A stretch of 64,000 nt of DNA from Vibrio sp. ED004 (GCF_023206395.1 NZ_CP066150.1:1550001-1614000), one strand, 5' to 3'. Positions 8,684-17,779 are shown, counted from the first letter of the stretch. Program-made: numbers and translations. The notes: generated by a model not told the origin, from the letters alone.

Positions 8684-8711
8684 TAGCCGAGCACATAACT
8701 GTACTCGGCTA
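8684..8711 (-). terminator. Terminator downstream of yjjG
   Basis: Stem TAGCCGAG / CTCGGCTA; on the minus strand it is followed by a T-rich run (complement of 8674-8682). It ends the yjjG transcript before yddG. Confidence 0.7.
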
Positions 8712-8741
8712 TCAATCATTCACTCAAAAATCTAAAAGCAA

Positions 8742-9416
8742 TTATGCCAATAACAGAGCTTGCAGCTCAGCCAGAGACTTCACTTGGTAATGAGGGGTAA
8801 TACCTTCTGGCGTCGCCTTCTCTTGGCTGTTTAACCAACAGGTCTCGATACCAAAGTCTAAGCCACCTAAAATATCAGAGTGTGGGTTATCACCCACCAT
8901 CAAAATGCGCTGCTTTGCTGGTAAGCCGACAAGCTTGTGTGCATGTTCAAAGATCTCAGCATCTGGCTTAGCAACGCCGACTTCTTCAGAAATGATCACA
9001 TGTTCGAAGTAATCGGTCATGCCAGTACGCTCTAAACGGATCGATTGCAGCTCAGTGAAGCCATTAGTAATAATGCCCATGTTCACTTTGCCTTGTAACG
9101 ATTCCATTAGCTCTTTGACACCCGGTAGCAAAGAACAGATGTCCGCCATTGCTGTTAGGAATGCACTGTTTAATTCCGCAGTTGTTGTTTCTAACTTTTC
9201 TGCCCAGCTTTCGAAGCGTGCGTGCTTCAGTTGATCAGCCGTAATTCGGCCATCTTGATATTCTACCCATAGTGGTAGGTTAACTTCTTGATAAACGGAA
9301 TAATCCTGCTCGCTAAAATCCACACCAAAACGGGAGAACATTAGCTTCATTCCTTGAAAAGCGTCAAAGTGGAACAAGGTTTCATCCGCATCAAAGAATA
9401 TCCAATCGTACTTCAT
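8742..9416 (-). CDS. yjjG: Pyrimidine 5'-nucleotidase YjjG (HAD superfamily)
   Basis: A 224-residue HAD phosphatase from the ATG at 9416, chosen because AGGACAG lies just upstream and the protein then begins with the catalytic strand (MKYDWIFFDADETL). HAD motif I is DADET, motif II is IITNG, motif III is the Lys of VAKPDAEIF, and motif IV is GDNPHSDI. YjjG releases phosphate from dUMP, dTMP and modified pyrimidine nucleotides and protects cells from mutagenic analogues. The cap region is of the YjjG helical type. Single gene with its own terminator. Confidence 0.9.
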   Translation of the reverse strand: MKYDWIFFDADETLFHFDAFQGMKLMFSRFGVDFSEQDYSVYQEVNLPLWVEYQDGRITADQLKHARFESWAEKLETTTAELNSAFLTAMADICSLLPGVKELMESLQGKVNMGIITNGFTELQSIRLERTGMTDYFEHVIISEEVGVAKPDAEIFEHAHKLVGLPAKQRILMVGDNPHSDILGGLDFGIETCWLNSQEKATPEGITPHYQVKSLAELQALLLA

Positions 9417-9630
9417 TTTCTGTCCTGTTATTCGCGCTATCGAGCCGTATTTATATTTGTTCTTTCCTAACCTCAACGGTTAAGTGTGCATTCTACTACC
9501 ATTTTTGTGAGCCTGAATATAGTTCTAATAATTTATAGAAAACAAGCAACAAGTCATGATGTATCGCAAATTTTGCCACATATTAAACCAATACCATAAA
9601 GGAAATACACGAAATGTACCGGGAGGTACT

Positions 9631-9816
9631 ATGAAGCACTTCTTACCGTCATCTGTCATGCTCACCCCATTTCTTGTTAAATATTATGATGAAGAATCAC
9701 AAGACACCTCTGATTCTTTAAATTCCGATGAGCCTCAACAGCCTCAAGTTACATGCAGCGATGACTCAATTGAGATATCGAAAAAAGATGAATTAGAAGC
9801 AACTTTGACTGAATAA
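9631..9816 (+). CDS. Small acidic protein, 61 residues, unknown
   Basis: The start at 9631 is favoured by a strong GGGAGG site 5 bp upstream; the longer frame from 9556 lacks one. The first 18 residues (MKHFLPSSVMLTPFLVKY) are mildly hydrophobic and the rest is strongly acidic and Ser/Asp/Glu rich, probably disordered. I do not recognise the family. It is a single gene between yjjG and the alcohol dehydrogenase. The good ribosome binding site is the main reason to accept it. Confidence 0.55.
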   Translation: MKHFLPSSVMLTPFLVKYYDEESQDTSDSLNSDEPQQPQVTCSDDSIEISKKDELEATLTE

Positions 9817-9975
9817 TCTTTATTTTTCATGGTTATAGAGTGCCATTCTGCGCTTAAATCAATCAATAGCTTGCCATCCATTACTGACAATAAACATATC
9901 TGAAAACCATAAAAACGATTGCTATATGAGCCCTATCACAACGCATAGCCACAAAGTGGTAGTTCGGGATCAAAA

Positions 9976-9989
9976 TTGTTCCAGATCAA
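9976..9989. promoter_or_regulatory. FNR-like box upstream of the alcohol dehydrogenase
   Basis: TTGTTCCAGATCAA matches the FNR consensus TTGAT-N4-ATCAA at 9 of 10 fixed positions. It lies 66 bp before the start codon, suitable for activation when oxygen is absent, which fits a fermentative enzyme. Confidence 0.6.
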
Positions 9990-10054
9990 TGGTCGACCAG
10001 TTGATTGCCGACACCATGTAGGAAATTAAAAATCATAATTAACGGAGTTTTCCA

Positions 10055-11203
10055 ATGTCTACTGCATTTTACATCCCTACAATCAACTTCATGGGTACTG
10101 GCTGTCTGAAGGATGCTGCTGATAGCATTCAGTCTCAAGGCTTTAAAAAAGGTCTGATCGTGACAGATAAGATCCTTAACCAAATTGGCGTAGTTAAGCA
10201 GGTACAAGACCTTCTTAGCCAGCGCGGCGTAGACGCAGTTGTATTCGATGGTACTCAACCAAACCCAACCATCACTAACGTTAACGATGGTCTTGAATTG
10301 CTGACTGACAACGACTGTGATTTCGTTGTTTCTCTAGGTGGCGGTTCCCCACACGACTGTGCAAAAGGTATCGCGTTAGTTGCTTCTAACGGTGGTAAAA
10401 TTGCAGACTACGAAGGTGTCGATCAGTCTGAAAAACCTATGATGCCTCTTATTGCTATCAACACGACAGCAGGTACAGCATCTGAAATGACACGTTTCTG
10501 CATCATCACTGATGAAGAGCGCCACATTAAGATGGCTATCGTTGATAAGCACACAACACCGCTTATCTCAGTAAACGATCCTGAGTTGATGCTTGCTAAA
10601 CCTGCATCACTGACTGCAGCAACGGGTATGGACGCGCTAACACACGCAATCGAAGCTTACGTTTCTATCGCAGCAACGCCGATCACAGACGCAGTAGCGA
10701 TCAAAGCGATTGAACTTGTGCAAGCGCACCTAAGAACAGCAGTATCGCACGGCGAAGACATTGAAGCTCGTGAGCAAATGGCTTACGCACAGTTCATGGC
10801 TGGTATGGCATTCAACAATGCTTCTCTTGGCTATGTTCATGCAATGGCGCACCAACTGGGTGGTTTCTACGACCTTCCACACGGTGTATGTAACGCTATC
10901 TTGCTACCACACGTTCAACGCTACAATGCGCAAGTTTGTCCTGAGCGTCTACGTGATGTTGCGAAAGCAATGGGCGTGAATGTGGAAAGTATGACACCAG
11001 AGCAAGGTGCAGAAGCAGCGATCGAAGCGATTGTTCAACTAGCAAACGACGTGAACATCCCAACCGGTATCGCGCAGCTTGGTGCTAAGCTTGTAGACAT
11101 CCCAACTCTGTCTGACAACGCACTGAAAGATGCTTGTGGTTTCACTAACCCTAAACAAGCAACTCACGAAGAAATCTCAGCGATCTTCAAAGCGGCAATG
11201 TAA
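10055..11203 (+). CDS. Iron-containing alcohol dehydrogenase (YiaY/AdhB type)
   Basis: A 382-residue group III dehydrogenase. The NAD-binding [11 protein letters not shown] motif is near residue 95, and the Fe-binding residues are in [12 protein letters not shown] and [16 protein letters not shown] (D, H, H and H). The protein closely fits the YiaY/Zymomonas AdhB branch, cytosolic enzymes that reduce aldehydes such as acetaldehyde with NADH. Start is supported by GGAG 8 bp upstream. An FNR-like box at 9976-9989 and a strong terminator at 11229 make it a single-gene unit probably induced without oxygen. The exact alcohol cannot be read. Confidence 0.92.
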   Translation: MSTAFYIPTINFMGTGCLKDAADSIQSQGFKKGLIVTDKILNQIGVVKQVQDLLSQRGVDAVVFDGTQPNPTITNVNDGLELLTDNDCDFVVSLGGGSPHDCAKGIALVASNGGKIADYEGVDQSEKPMMPLIAINTTAGTASEMTRFCIITDEERHIKMAIVDKHTTPLISVNDPELMLAKPASLTAATGMDALTHAIEAYVSIAATPITDAVAIKAIELVQAHLRTAVSHGEDIEAREQMAYAQFMAGMAFNNASLGYVHAMAHQLGGFYDLPHGVCNAILLPHVQRYNAQVCPERLRDVAKAMGVNVESMTPEQGAEAAIEAIVQLANDVNIPTGIAQLGAKLVDIPTLSDNALKDACGFTNPKQATHEEISAIFKAAM

Positions 11204-11228
11204 TCTAGGTTCTAGAAACCAATCGATA

Positions 11229-11260
11229 AAAACGGGCTCATCTTCTGAGCCCGTTTTCTT
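11229..11260 (+). terminator. Terminator of the alcohol dehydrogenase
   Basis: A 12-bp perfect stem (AAAACGGGCTCA / TGAGCCCGTTTT) with loop TCTTC and a T-rich tail, 25 bp after the stop codon. Confidence 0.92.
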
Positions 11261-11405
11261 TTATCTGTCCAATCCCTTTCAAATCTTTGTCTTCCCCACT
11301 CCCAAGAGCCGTTAATCAATAACGACTCACAACGAAAAAGTCGCATTGTTGCGATCGCTTGGTTATAGTCAACCTATTGATATATAGAATGACAAATAGG
11401 TTCCA

Positions 11406-12329
11406 TTGAGTCGTTGGATAGTTAGCACCTCATTATTAGCTTCACTCGTTTCTCACTCTGCACTCGCGGAGGAAAAAGATGAGTGTCACAGCCAACCTTT
11501 AGAAGACGCCCCGGTCGAGAAAGCCTATCACTACTTGAACAGTAAGTTTTGCCAACCTGCGCTGTGGTTTGACAGCTTCTTTGTGGATGACCGTATTACC
11601 GAAGATGCCCGTGCAGGCACCTCCGTTCGTTGGTACAACGACTTTATCTATTCAGAAGGTGGCGAGGTTGATTACTCGACTAAGCTCAACGCACGCTTGC
11701 ACCTGCCTTTTGTGAGTAAACGACTGAAGTTAATCTATGAATCGGTTGGTGACGAAGAGTTCTTAGATTTCTTTCCGCAAGATTCAGAAGAGTTAGAGAG
11801 CGCACTCGGCCTGCGATACGACGCTTATGCCAAGGGTTACAGTAGCTTCAATATCAAGGCGACACTGCGTCCGCGCATCGAAGCTCGCTATCGCTTTACC
11901 TACCCGCTAACAACGGATGCGGTATTCAGGCTGACTCAGCGTGTATATCAAGAGAAGAAAGAGACCGGAGAGATCACCGATATCGATTTTGATCTTTCCC
12001 TAAGTGATGACTTCTTAGCGCGATGGTCAAATTTTGCAGGTTATAACGATGACCTCAAGGGTTGGGAATATGGAACAGGGTTGACCTTGTATCATTACCT
12101 ATCTCAAGACCAAGCTCTGCAATACAGCGCGACTATCTCGGCAACCAGCGAGCCGTATAACCACTACGAATACTCTCAGGTATCTGTAACCTACCGAGAA
12201 AACGTATGGAAGGAGTGGCTGTTTTACGAAGTCATCCCGCGTTATCAGTGGGAGCGAGAGCCTTACGAAAAGCACACGGAAGAAGCCAATATCACGCTTA
12301 GAATTGAAGTCCTGTTCAATAACGTTTAG
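11406..12329 (+). CDS. Secreted or outer-membrane protein of unknown function
   Basis: A 307-residue protein with a clear signal peptide (SRWIVSTSLLASLVSHSALA, cleaved before EEK). The start appears to be TTG at 11406 after an AGG-like site; the ATG at 11389 is in another frame. The mature part has many alternating aromatic/polar segments (GTGLTLYHYLSQDQALQYSA, YRFTYPLTTD, IPRYQWERE) and ends with a beta-strand-like ITLRIEVLFNNV. This is what outer-membrane beta-barrels look like. Two Cys near the N-terminus (DECHSQ, SKFCQP) may form a disulphide. I cannot name the family. Single gene. Confidence 0.75.
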   Translation: MSRWIVSTSLLASLVSHSALAEEKDECHSQPLEDAPVEKAYHYLNSKFCQPALWFDSFFVDDRITEDARAGTSVRWYNDFIYSEGGEVDYSTKLNARLHLPFVSKRLKLIYESVGDEEFLDFFPQDSEELESALGLRYDAYAKGYSSFNIKATLRPRIEARYRFTYPLTTDAVFRLTQRVYQEKKETGEITDIDFDLSLSDDFLARWSNFAGYNDDLKGWEYGTGLTLYHYLSQDQALQYSATISATSEPYNHYEYSQVSVTYRENVWKEWLFYEVIPRYQWEREPYEKHTEEANITLRIEVLFNNV

Positions 12330-12398
12330 ATCGCAATGATTAGTTCGCATTGTTTTTGCCAATCAAAAGCCTTAGTGAAGATAAACCTAGCACCAATA

Positions 12399-12426
12399 AA
12401 AAAGCACATCGAATGATGTGCTTTTT
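12399..12426. terminator. Bidirectional terminator between convergent genes
   Basis: A 12-bp stem AAAAAGCACATC / GATGTGCTTTTT with loop GAAT, flanked by A and T runs, lies between the beta-barrel-like gene and yccF and can serve both. Confidence 0.85.
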
Positions 12427-12454
12427 CAGTGTCTATAAGGCTCAGACTGAAATC

Positions 12455-12889
12455 TTAACCTTTGTAATTTCTTACTCGTGCCGCTTCTGCTTCACGCTTA
12501 TCAACAACCGTTTTGCCGATTGGCGCCAATGAGATAAGTGCTAACTTAAGGTGCTGAATCGCAAATGGAATACCGATGATGGTAATGAAACACGCTACAG
12601 CTGACATAATGTGACCAATAGCAAGCCAGATACCTGCAAATAAGAACCAAATCACGTTACCAATCACGCCTAGCGGGCTGGTGCCGATGTCCATTTCATT
12701 GGTCAATTCATCACGAGAAATCGCTTCTTGGCCGAATGGAAAGAATGAGAAATTACCCATGACAAAACACGCTCGTCCCCATGGAATACCTACGATGGTA
12801 AGGAATGCGAGAAGCCCGAAGAACCACCAAGCTAGCCCCATAAATACGCCACCGAACAGAAACCAAATGATGTTTCCTATTGTTTTCAT
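12455..12889 (-). CDS. yccF: YccF-family inner membrane protein
   Basis: A 144-residue protein with two copies of the YccF motif: NIIWFLFGGVFMGLAWW...TIVGIPWG and NVIWFLFAGIWLAIGH...TIIGIPFA. Each repeat has a W-F-L-F hydrophobic helix followed by a GIP turn, giving about four membrane segments. The ribosome binding site GGAG is well placed. Function in the cell is unknown; homologues are widespread inner-membrane proteins. Single gene, convergent with its neighbour. Confidence 0.9.
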   Translation of the reverse strand: MKTIGNIIWFLFGGVFMGLAWWFFGLLAFLTIVGIPWGRACFVMGNFSFFPFGQEAISRDELTNEMDIGTSPLGVIGNVIWFLFAGIWLAIGHIMSAVACFITIIGIPFAIQHLKLALISLAPIGKTVVDKREAEAARVRNYKG

Positions 12890-13135
12890 TCTGTATTCTC
12901 CAAATCTTTGAATGCTGTTTTTTCATATGCCGAGTAAGGCAATACTTGTTCTGATAGGTTCATTATTATTGAGTCTTTATGAACCGCTTATGAATCAACG
13001 AGATTTTATGTGTTTGATACACCCCACGAAACGCCAAATCCGCATAGGGCTCATCGAGTTTATTTGATACCATGCTCTCAGATTATTTAGTACAACAAAG
13101 CTAAACAGACTCAACAACGAATTAAGGCCGAATTT

Positions 13136-13261
13136 ATGAACAACACTGAGCAACCTAAAAAGAAAATGAAAAACTGGGTGCCAATCGTCTTCTTCGGACT
13201 TCTCAGCACCGTGCCTGTATTCATGTTTTTAGTTGACGTGTACATCAACCAATATATGTAA
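13136..13261 (+). CDS. Small single-pass membrane protein, 41 residues
   Basis: The frame runs from ATG 13136 to TAA 13261. Its start is a Lys-rich hydrophilic segment (NNTEQPKKKMKNW), followed by one hydrophobic helix (VPIVFFGLLSTVPVFMFLVD) and a short tail ending NQYM. AAGG lies about 9 bp upstream and a hairpin follows at 13286. The positive N-terminus predicts that it faces the cytosol. A longer frame on the opposite strand overlaps it but has no such structure. I do not recognise the protein; small membrane proteins of this form often modulate a larger partner. Confidence 0.6.
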   Translation: MNNTEQPKKKMKNWVPIVFFGLLSTVPVFMFLVDVYINQYM

Positions 13262-13285
13262 CACGCACCATTGTCGCTATTTAAA

Positions 13286-13313
13286 TGAATACAGGGAACA
13301 TGCCCTGTATTCA
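13286..13313. terminator. Hairpin after the 41-residue protein
   Basis: An 11-bp perfect stem TGAATACAGGG / CCCTGTATTCA with loop AACATG. No real T-run follows on either strand, so it is a possible terminator or RNA-stabilising hairpin. Confidence 0.45.
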
Positions 13314-13341
13314 CCTCGATTAACTCACTTCTGCTGCGAAC

Positions 13342-13401
13342 AATTCAACGCTTCTGTAATCAAACCAGCTCTTCGCTAATTAAATAAGCTCTTCGTTAAT
13401 A
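13342..13401. repeat. Degenerate 20-bp tandem repeat over the 3' end of the threonine aldolase gene
   Basis: The units at 13362-13381 and 13382-13401 agree at 16 of 20 positions, sharing AGCTCTTCG-TTAAT; a more divergent third copy may lie at 13342-13361. The coding 3' end and stop (13380-13382) of the minus-strand gene are inside the repeat. Confidence 0.6.
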
Positions 13402-14456
13402 AAATCTAGAATATCGATCAGCTCATGATCGGGTAAGTTCAATAAATTATCACCCACATACCACTCAATCTTACATTGATTCGGTAGCTCGCTGATTGCT
13501 GGGTTTCCTATCCAAACCTTGTGCTTCTTGGCGATATTATCTCGCGCTATGATGCCCTCTTCATAGCTCACTGGTAAATAAAGGTGAAGCATATTCACTT
13601 GCGGTTGCTGCGGATTCACTTTGAATTGAGGGTAATCCAATAAGATTTGGTAGAGCTGCTTAGTGCGCTCATACAAAGCTGGCATTAGCTCGAGTCGTTG
13701 GTCAAACTGCATGGCCGCAGAAACCACATAAGGCGTTCTATGGTAAACATTGCCGCCTTGACGCTTCATCCATGCCGACGCTTTCGCTACAAAAGCCTTA
13801 TCACCTAATAATAGTGAACCTCCAAGGCCGTTTAACCCTTTGTAGAGCGAAACATAAGCCGTATCGAAACCCTTTGCGATCTCGCTATAAGGCTTTTGGT
13901 AATAAGCGCCGCACTCCCACAAACGAGCACCATCCATATGAAGATGGATCGATTGTTCTTTGCAGTATTGCTTAATTGCTTCAAGCTCTTCCCACTCTGG
14001 CAGTTGCCCACCAATCTCACGCATGGGCAGCTCATACAACGCCGCCGCGATCTCATCTGGCCAAGCCTTTAAATCATCAACGTTCCAAGTTCGAAATACA
14101 TTACCAACCGGAAGCACATTGAAACGGTTCTGGAGCTGATACCCTTGGCGTTCATGACGCATGATATGACTCGACTCATGCATCGCAACGAGTGGGTTTC
14201 TTTTCTCTTGGCACGCAATCTCTAACGCCGTCGGTTGGTTCATTGTGCCAGTAATCACAAACACCGCCGCTTCATAGCCAAGCAGCTCTGCAACTTTGGC
14301 TTCAAAGCCTTCGATGAATTCACCATCGCCATAGCTGTCATGACGCACATTGTTCGTTTCACACCATTCAGCCATCTGAGCAAATGTTTGTGCCGGAGTC
14401 GGTTCAAAGTGACCAGAAAGCAACAAATTACATTGTTGACGCAAGTCCGTGCTCAT
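13380..14456 (-). CDS. Threonine aldolase / beta-eliminating lyase family PLP enzyme
   Basis: A 358-residue PLP enzyme from the ATG at 14456, chosen for its AAAGGA site 7 bp upstream; earlier in-frame ATGs up to 14537 lack one. Visible motifs are ITGTMNQPTA (cofactor phosphate region), the HESSHI segment, HMDGARLW (Asp pairing with the pyridine nitrogen, Arg) and SLYKGLNGLGGS, whose Lys forms the Schiff base. The family cleaves L-threonine or L-allo-threonine to glycine and acetaldehyde. The match to the classical LtaE is not full, so substrate may differ. The product fits the threonine/glycine/serine genes further along. Confidence 0.8.
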   Translation of the reverse strand: MSTDLRQQCNLLLSGHFEPTPAQTFAQMAEWCETNNVRHDSYGDGEFIEGFEAKVAELLGYEAAVFVITGTMNQPTALEIACQEKRNPLVAMHESSHIMRHERQGYQLQNRFNVLPVGNVFRTWNVDDLKAWPDEIAAALYELPMREIGGQLPEWEELEAIKQYCKEQSIHLHMDGARLWECGAYYQKPYSEIAKGFDTAYVSLYKGLNGLGGSLLLGDKAFVAKASAWMKRQGGNVYHRTPYVVSAAMQFDQRLELMPALYERTKQLYQILLDYPQFKVNPQQPQVNMLHLYLPVSYEEGIIARDNIAKKHKVWIGNPAISELPNQCKIEWYVGDNLLNLPDHELIDILDFINEELI

Positions 14457-14775
14457 ATCTTTTCCTTTATTCATTGTAGTTCTATGTAGGGTGATTGAAT
14501 TATTTACGTTAGACGTCAACGGTGACATAAAATGCACCGGTTCGCTGTTATTATTCGCGAATAATTAGTTTTACTTAGTCATAGTCTGGATGTGCCATAA
14601 ATACACAAACTGACGAGTATTTTATACCCAGTTTCAGATAGTAAGTACGACACTCCTAAAAACATACATCTAAGTAGATAAGTATGGGCTAATTCATTGT
14701 TCTTCAATCATTCATCTATTATTGTATATCTATAATTCCAATAAGCATTATTCGTTAATGGACAAAGAGGGCTAT

Positions 14776-15393
14776 ATGTCGAAAAATCGAGTCTTGGTGC
14801 TATTCGCCCACCCTTCTCAACATCGCTCTGAAGCGAACAAACCCTTATTTGAGCAAGCCAAGCGCATTGATGGGGTAACCTGTGTCGATCTCTATGCTGA
14901 GTATCCGACATTCAAAATCAACATCGATCGTGAACAGAAACGCCTGTTGGACCATGACATTATCATTTTTCAGTTCCCACTATATTGGTACTCAACACCG
15001 GCGATTCTAAAAGAGTGGCAAGATCTGGTTCTTGAATATGGTTTCGCTTACGGCGCCGATGGCAATGAGCTACAAGGTAAAAACTTGTTATGCAGCATCA
15101 CTGCCGGTGGTAAAAAAGACGCCTATCAAAGTGATGGCTACAACCATTTCACTATTCGAGAGCTGCTTCACCCAATAGAACAAACCGCGTCTTTATGTGG
15201 GATGACCTACCTCGCTCCATTTGCTCTGTTTGGTTCACGTACCGCTTTGGAAGAAAACCGCATTCAAGAGCATGTTGATAGCTATAAAGTGCTGTTAGAG
15301 GCACTGGTTGCTGGCGACATTAATATCAAAAAAGCCAGCAAGGCAGAAAAGCTAAACCACTACGTAGATGAACTAATTGCAGAGGTTAAATAA
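14776..15393 (+). CDS. KefF/KefG-type NAD(P)H oxidoreductase, ancillary to K+ efflux
   Basis: A 205-residue flavodoxin-fold quinone reductase from ATG 14776, chosen because GAGGG lies 6 bp upstream. The start (KNRVLVLFAHPSQHRSEAN) binds FMN phosphate, and the FQFPLYWYSTPAILKEWQD segment is characteristic of the KefF/KefG/MdaB family. In E. coli such proteins bind the cytosolic side of KefB or KefC and are needed for full glutathione-controlled K+ efflux during electrophile stress. The stop overlaps the start of the antiporter gene by one base, so the two are coupled. Confidence 0.88.
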   Translation: MSKNRVLVLFAHPSQHRSEANKPLFEQAKRIDGVTCVDLYAEYPTFKINIDREQKRLLDHDIIIFQFPLYWYSTPAILKEWQDLVLEYGFAYGADGNELQGKNLLCSITAGGKKDAYQSDGYNHFTIRELLHPIEQTASLCGMTYLAPFALFGSRTALEENRIQEHVDSYKVLLEALVAGDINIKKASKAEKLNHYVDELIAEVK

Positions 15394-17315
15394 TGACGGG
15401 ATATTTTCTACAAGCATTTATCTACTTAGTTGCTGCTGTCATCACAGTGCCTATTGCTAAACGACTCGGGTTAGGCTCAGTGTTAGGGTACTTGATTGCA
15501 GGTGTTGTGATTGGCCCTATCATTGGCTTAGTTGGTGAAGAAACCACGACCATTCAGCACTTTGCCGAGTTTGGTGTGGTTATGATGCTGTTCTTAGTCG
15601 GCCTTGAGCTTGAACCTAAGATGCTTTGGGCGATGAGAAACCGCCTGATGGGGCTTGGTGGTCTGCAAGTGGGCGGCACTACTGCGATTGTGATGGGTAT
15701 TGCCCTCGCCTTTGGTCAACCTTGGACGATCGCTCTCACTATCGGTTTGATCTTCGCGCTTTCATCGACAGCGATTGTTCTGCAAACGTTCAATGAAAAA
15801 GGGCTATCGAAAACAGAAGGCGGCAAGAATGCTTTCTCGGTTCTGTTGTTCCAAGATATTGCCGTTATTCCAATGTTGGCGTTCATTCCTTTGCTTGCGC
15901 TTCCAGAACTGGTTGCCTTGGCAGAGAGTGCCGCAGAAACCGCAGAGCACCACGATGAACTGAGTTTAGTAGCAGGCCTGCCTAGCTGGGCATACGGTCT
16001 TGTTATTACCGCTTCAATCGCCATCGTGGTTGTTGGCGGGCACTTCCTAAGCCGTCCACTATTCCGCTTTGTTGCGAGCTCTGGCCTTCGTGAGATCTTC
16101 ACTGCGACCGCACTAATGCTTGTTATAGGTATTGCAGCGTTAATGAGCCTTGTGGGCTTATCTCCAGCGCTTGGTACTTTCCTCGCAGGTGTAGTTTTAG
16201 CAAACAGTGAATTCAGACACGAGCTTGAATCGAACATCGACCCATTCAAAGGGCTATTGCTTGGTTTGTTCTTTATTACGGTTGGTGCAGGCATCGACTT
16301 CGGTGTTCTATTCAACGACTTCGCACTCATCATTGCCTTAACCATTGGTGTCATGGCGCTTAAAGCACTAGTGCTATTTACATTGGCGCTGATCTTTAAG
16401 ATCAAAAACAGTAACCGTTGGTTATTTACTCTGAGCTTGGCACAAGCTGGTGAATTCGGATTCGTGTTATTGAGCTTCTCGGCACAAAACCACGTGTTAC
16501 CTGCCGACCTTGTTCAAACACTGTCGCTAGTGGTTGCTCTGTCGATGTTCTTAACCCCTGGCCTGTTTATTCTGTTTGATAAAGTGATTCTGCCTCGTTA
16601 TGAGCAAAAATCTAACGACCGCGAAGAAGACACCATCGAAGAGAAAGGCACGGTAATCATCGCAGGTATCGGTCGATTCGGTCAGATCGTTAACCGCTTA
16701 TTGGTATCGAATGATGTCAAAACAGTGGTTCTGGATCATCAAGCTAACCAAGTAGACGTTCTACGCTCTATTAACATCAAATCTTACTTTGGTGATGCGA
16801 CTCGTCACGACCTATTGCATACCGCTGGTATTGAAGAAGCCGCTATGCTTGTTGTGGCTATCGACAACCAAGATTCGAGCGTTGAATTGGTTAAGTACGT
16901 TAAACACACTTACCCTAAAGTGAAAGTCCTAGCGCGTGCATTCGACCGTGGTCATAGCTACCGCCTAAGAGAAGCAGGTGCAGACTTTGTCGAATCAGAA
17001 ACGTACCATTCTGCACTTGAGATGGGCGCGGAAGCCTTACGTTCTTTGGGCCGTCACCCTTTCTTCGTCGAACAGCAAAAATCAACGTATCAACGTGTTG
17101 AAAGCCGTAAGTCTGAAAAGCTTTACCAAGCTTGGTCTGAAGCTGAAGACAACCCACGTTACGATAATAACTACCGACAAATCTTCATTCACCTAGAAGA
17201 AGCAATGAAAGAAGATATGAAGAAAGACCGTTCAGACAAGCACTCTCGCTCAGAACGTGGTTGGACACCACCACCGAAAGGCTATGCCGACGGTTTTGAG
17301 GAAGAAGAATCCTAA
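15393..17315 (+). CDS. Glutathione-regulated K+/H+ antiporter of the KefB/KefC type
   Basis: A 640-residue protein, close to KefC (about 620). Residues 1-385 form the CPA2 membrane domain of about twelve helices, and residues about 408-525 are a TrkA-N (RCK) domain with the nucleotide-binding GTVIIAGIGRFGQIVNRLL and acidic D at the end of the second strand (VVLDHQ). The tail after 560 is charged. It expels K+ in exchange for H+, acidifying the cytosol to protect against electrophiles; glutathione adducts open it. It is translated with the ancillary reductase just upstream. KefB and KefC cannot be separated by eye here. Confidence 0.9.
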   Translation: MTGYFLQAFIYLVAAVITVPIAKRLGLGSVLGYLIAGVVIGPIIGLVGEETTTIQHFAEFGVVMMLFLVGLELEPKMLWAMRNRLMGLGGLQVGGTTAIVMGIALAFGQPWTIALTIGLIFALSSTAIVLQTFNEKGLSKTEGGKNAFSVLLFQDIAVIPMLAFIPLLALPELVALAESAAETAEHHDELSLVAGLPSWAYGLVITASIAIVVVGGHFLSRPLFRFVASSGLREIFTATALMLVIGIAALMSLVGLSPALGTFLAGVVLANSEFRHELESNIDPFKGLLLGLFFITVGAGIDFGVLFNDFALIIALTIGVMALKALVLFTLALIFKIKNSNRWLFTLSLAQAGEFGFVLLSFSAQNHVLPADLVQTLSLVVALSMFLTPGLFILFDKVILPRYEQKSNDREEDTIEEKGTVIIAGIGRFGQIVNRLLVSNDVKTVVLDHQANQVDVLRSINIKSYFGDATRHDLLHTAGIEEAAMLVVAIDNQDSSVELVKYVKHTYPKVKVLARAFDRGHSYRLREAGADFVESETYHSALEMGAEALRSLGRHPFFVEQQKSTYQRVESRKSEKLYQAWSEAEDNPRYDNNYRQIFIHLEEAMKEDMKKDRSDKHSRSERGWTPPPKGYADGFEEEES

Positions 17316-17337
17316 TCCACGATTCTAACTCACCACT

Positions 17338-17368
17338 AAAAAGCGGCCCTTGAGCCGCTTTTTCTTTA
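17338..17368 (+). terminator. Terminator of the kef operon
   Basis: A 10-bp stem AAAAAGCGGC / GCCGCTTTTT with loop CCTTGA and further T's, 22 bp after the stop. Confidence 0.92.
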
Positions 17369-17741
17369 TTTATATGCAAACAAAGTGCGTAATGAAGCCT
17401 AAACACTGACTCTAAACCAGATGAACTACATGATTTATGTGATCCAGTTATAATTTTTAATCTCAGTCCACCTTACAAAAATGGATTCATTTTTTACATT
17501 TTTGAAACATCCCCACCTTGCATAAACCACACCTTAAACATGGCTATATATGCACTCATTTTAATCATGCAATTCTTGACTAAAATTATGTTCACCAGTT
17601 TTAGGGGTTTGAACAGTATTGCATATATTAAAACCGAGCTTGCTAGCTGCAGTGGAAATATTCACAAAACCAATAAATTAACCGATAAACTCACAAATTA
17701 AGGCCATTTGAATTAACATAAATATTTCAAAACATGTCTCC

Positions 17742-17779
17742 CGTTACAATTTGTAACGAATGGAAGTTGTCGGTATAGT
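17742..17779 (+). promoter_or_regulatory. Promoter with palindromic operator upstream of the DUF819 gene
   Basis: CGTTACAATTTGTAACG (17742-17758) is a perfect palindrome around one central base. It contains a possible -35 box (TTGTAA, 17751-17756), and TATAGT at 17774-17779 is a good -10 with a 17-bp spacer. An operator over the -35 box suggests repression. The remaining gap 17369-17741 is AT-rich and holds no gene I can support. Confidence 0.55.

Noticed and set aside
9556..9630. N-terminal extension of the 61-residue acidic protein
   Set aside because: The internal ATG at 9631 has the strong GGGAGG site; the upstream ATG has none.
13111..13314. 67-residue minus-strand frame opposite the 41-residue protein
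   Set aside because: No membrane or domain pattern and no start site, while the plus-strand frame has both a ribosome binding site and a clean helix.
15716..16405. 229-residue frame on the minus strand inside the kef antiporter gene
   Set aside because: It is fully antisense to a well-supported membrane protein, Ser/Thr/Lys rich and low in structure, with no ribosome binding site; a codon-bias shadow.
17436..17455. Possible CRP site TGTGATCCAGTTATAA
   Set aside because: Only one half-site fits and it lies nearly 400 bp from the next start codon.
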